A stretch of DNA of 64,000 nucleotides from CAZBSE01 sp964610385 (GTDB lineage: Bacteria; Actinomycetota; Humimicrobiia; Humimicrobiales; Humimicrobiaceae), in assembly GCA_964610385.1 (NCBI GenBank), contig CAZSXW010000004.1:177575-241574 (forward strand), given 5' to 3'. This document shows positions 62,686 to 64,000 of the stretch, piece by piece (within the stretch, counting starts at the first letter, position 1; each line of letters opens with the position of its first letter). The position numbers were made by a program, and so were the translations under genes. The notes beneath the pieces were generated by a model. The model did not search any database and was not told the DNA's origin. It worked only from the letters and a program-made list of their open reading frames with translations.

Positions 62686-63153
62686 ATGGCAGGCAAAAAT
62701 TACAGTTATCTAAAGATATATTTTGACGGCGGCTCAAGGGGCAACCCCGGTCCTTCGGCAGTGGGCGCGGTTGTATATGATGATAAAGGGAGTAAGCTTG
62801 AAGAACTTAGTTCCTATATAGGGAGTCATACCAATAACGTGGCTGAGTACCTGGCTTTAGACAAGGTGCTCGATACGGTGGAAAAATATAAGTGTAAAAA
62901 AATAATACTCTTTACTGACAGCAAGCTTCTGCACAACCAGGTAAAGAAGATCTGGAAGATAAAGGATAAGAATATCCTGGAGATATTTGTAAGGGTATCA
63001 AAAAAGCTCAATAGATATGATGTAGTCGACCTGCGCCTTGTCCCCAGGGAAGAAAACAGGGAAGCAGATAGGCTGGTAAACAAAGCGCTGGATGAAAAAG
63101 AGCTCACCTATGAGGGTGAGTCTGATATAAGTTTTGGAAATGTAGATGAATAA
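62686..63153 (+). CDS. rnhA: Ribonuclease HI-family protein
   Basis: 155 residues with all four acidic catalytic positions: Asp in IYFDGGSRGNPG (near 12), Glu in NNVAEYLAL (near 50), Asp in ILFTDSKLLHNQ (near 73) and Asp in NREADRLVNKA (near 126). It cleaves RNA in RNA-DNA hybrids. It lacks the basic-protrusion segment of E. coli RNase HI, as do many members encoded beside zinc-ribbon proteins. It is the last protein gene before the RNase P RNA gene. Confidence 0.9.
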   Translation: MAGKNYSYLKIYFDGGSRGNPGPSAVGAVVYDDKGSKLEELSSYIGSHTNNVAEYLALDKVLDTVEKYKCKKIILFTDSKLLHNQVKKIWKIKDKNILEIFVRVSKKLNRYDVVDLRLVPREENREADRLVNKALDEKELTYEGESDISFGNVDE

Positions 63154-63196
63154 ACGGCTATTGATTTTTAATCAAATATCTGTAATATATAGCCGG

Positions 63197-63570
63197 AGTT
63201 GGCCGAGTAGTCGCGCAGGCTCTGCCTGCGAGGAAAGTCCGGGCTCCACAGGGCAGGATGCTGGGTAAATCCCAGCGGGATCAGCTTAAAAGCTGGTTTC
63301 AGCGCAAGTGCAGCAGAAAATATACCGCCGGGGCTAAATTCCCGGTAAGGGTGAAATGGCGAGGTAAGAGCTCACCGGCAGTTTGGTGACGGGCTGGCCT
63401 GGTAAACCGCATCCGGAGAAAGGCCAAATAGGGAAGTATAAGGTGGCCCGCCTTCTTCCGGGTAAGGCCGCTAGAGGTAAATAGTAATATTTATCCCAGA
63501 TGGATGACTACTGGCAGCTGTGACAGGTTCACAGTTGCTACAGAACCCGGCTTACAGGCTGACTCCAACT
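63197..63570 (+). ncRNA. rnpB: RNase P RNA, bacterial type A-like
   Basis: The invariant core GAGGAAAGTCCGGGCTCC begins near 63230, and the closing ACAGAACCCGGCTTAC near 63540 is the matching conserved P4 region. AGTTGG at 63197-63202 pairs with CCAACT at 63565-63570 as helix P1. Length about 374 nt. The flanking AGCCGG (63191-63196) and CCGGCT (63586-63591) can extend the pairing or act as terminator with the T run between. It follows the RNase HI gene by 43 bases. Confidence 0.95.
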
Positions 63571-63660
63571 TTTTCTATGCTATAAGCCGGCTAAATAGGG
63601 TATATTTCTTAGGTTATCCTTGTAATTTTTAAACTATATGAGCTTATTTATACAGTTTCA

Positions 63661-64000
63661 ATTATTCCAAAAGGGAAGACAAGACAAAAAGTAGAATTTA
63701 TCACTGATTATAAGCATAAATATAGTATTCGGCTGGTGTGTGATGTTTTAAAGATCTGCAAATCAAGTTATTATAGCTTAAGTAAACAGAAAACCGACAA
63801 AAAGAGATATTGAGAATCTTGCGTTTAAAGATATTATAAAAAGGATCTTTAGCGAATACAAAGGCAGGTATGGATCAAAAAGAATATTAAGAGAACTAAG
63901 AAGCTCTGGAATCTATGTCAATCATAAGCGAGTTAAAATGTATCCTTTTCCGGAATCCATATAGTGTGCTTAGATCTCCTGTAGCCTGTATGATCACATC
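63661..64000 (+). pseudogene. IS3/IS150-type OrfB, 5' part, frameshifted and cut by window end
   Basis: PKGKTRQKVEFITDYKHKYS and VCDVLKICKSSYYSLSKQKT, then TGA at 63812-63814; after a frameshift ENLAFKDIIKRIFSEYKGRYG and SKRILRELRSSGIYVNHKRV continues to about 63940. This is the N-terminal HTH_21 part of an IS3-family OrfB. Frameshift and loss of frame near the end indicate decay. It differs from the two elements at 22620-25085. Confidence 0.7.

Noticed and set aside
63571..63600. CCGGCT after rnpB as a standard terminator
   Set aside because: Its partner AGCCGG lies before rnpB, so it would be a closing helix of the transcript rather than a local hairpin; the T run is inside, not after, the pairing.

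Overview
This is a low-GC bacterial chromosomal segment (roughly one third G+C by eye) from an organism living on carbohydrates, probably an uncultivated anaerobe. The lipoproteins, with acidic low-complexity linkers after the lipobox, and the mix of gene families would fit Atribacterota (JS1) or a similar lineage, but no rRNA is present and this placement is a guess. Core genes lie at the right end. The rest is largely accessory: two carbohydrate-use islands separated by decayed insertion sequences and gene remnants.

Layout. 1-11,875 is a glycan-use locus: a BadF/NagK-type sugar kinase (partial), a long regulated leader, a CUT1 sugar transporter (binding protein and two permeases, no ATPase), a large glycoside hydrolase, an esterase-like alpha/beta hydrolase, a GH3 beta-glycosidase and a ROK regulator. 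11,900-21,930 is mixed: a kinase remnant, a beta-helix lipoprotein, radC copy 1, a candidate structured RNA, a very large secreted LVIVD/beta-helix/CARDB protein with higher GC, a broken plasmid- or phage-like replication gene and a TSUP transporter. At 22,183-25,085 a broken anaerobic sulfatase-maturase gene abuts two nested IS3-family elements.

25,117-42,905 is a second catabolic island. On the minus strand are an MFS permease, a uroporphyrinogen-decarboxylase-like fragment and an SDR oxidoreductase. On the plus strand are a 2-hydroxyacid dehydrogenase, a PotABCD-type ABC importer, two FGGY kinases, a sulfatase-like hydrolase, a DeoR repressor, two class II aldolase homologues lacking the catalytic aspartate, a TIM-barrel protein and a PfkB kinase. 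I infer an import-oxidise/phosphorylate-cleave pathway for an unknown sugar or polyol derivative. 43,026-49,050 is a graveyard (IS1182, IS21 and other remnants, a radC/VCBS hybrid pseudogene) enclosing a second sulfatase-like gene. 49,339-52,311 holds DhaK, DhaL, a TIM-barrel epimerase and RpiB, the set expected for a four-carbon ketose (erythrulose) pathway. 52,429-53,215 is IS and pfkB debris, followed by radC copy 2.

54,163-64,000 is more ordinary: a YibE/F protein with a lipoprotein, a methyltransferase behind a metal-repressor-like operator, a beta-propeller lipoprotein, a CAU tRNA, a Gfo/Idh/MocA oxidoreductase, a PGI/PMI-type isomerase, then Nif3-like, zinc-ribbon, RNase HI and RNase P RNA, and a final IS3 remnant.

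Recurring themes are: a shared leader hairpin before both binding-protein genes; 14-bp hairpins after both; genes whose expected ATG is replaced by ATA or ACG; and sulfatase-like enzymes with Thr where Cys/Ser is normally converted to formylglycine, next to a ruined maturase gene.
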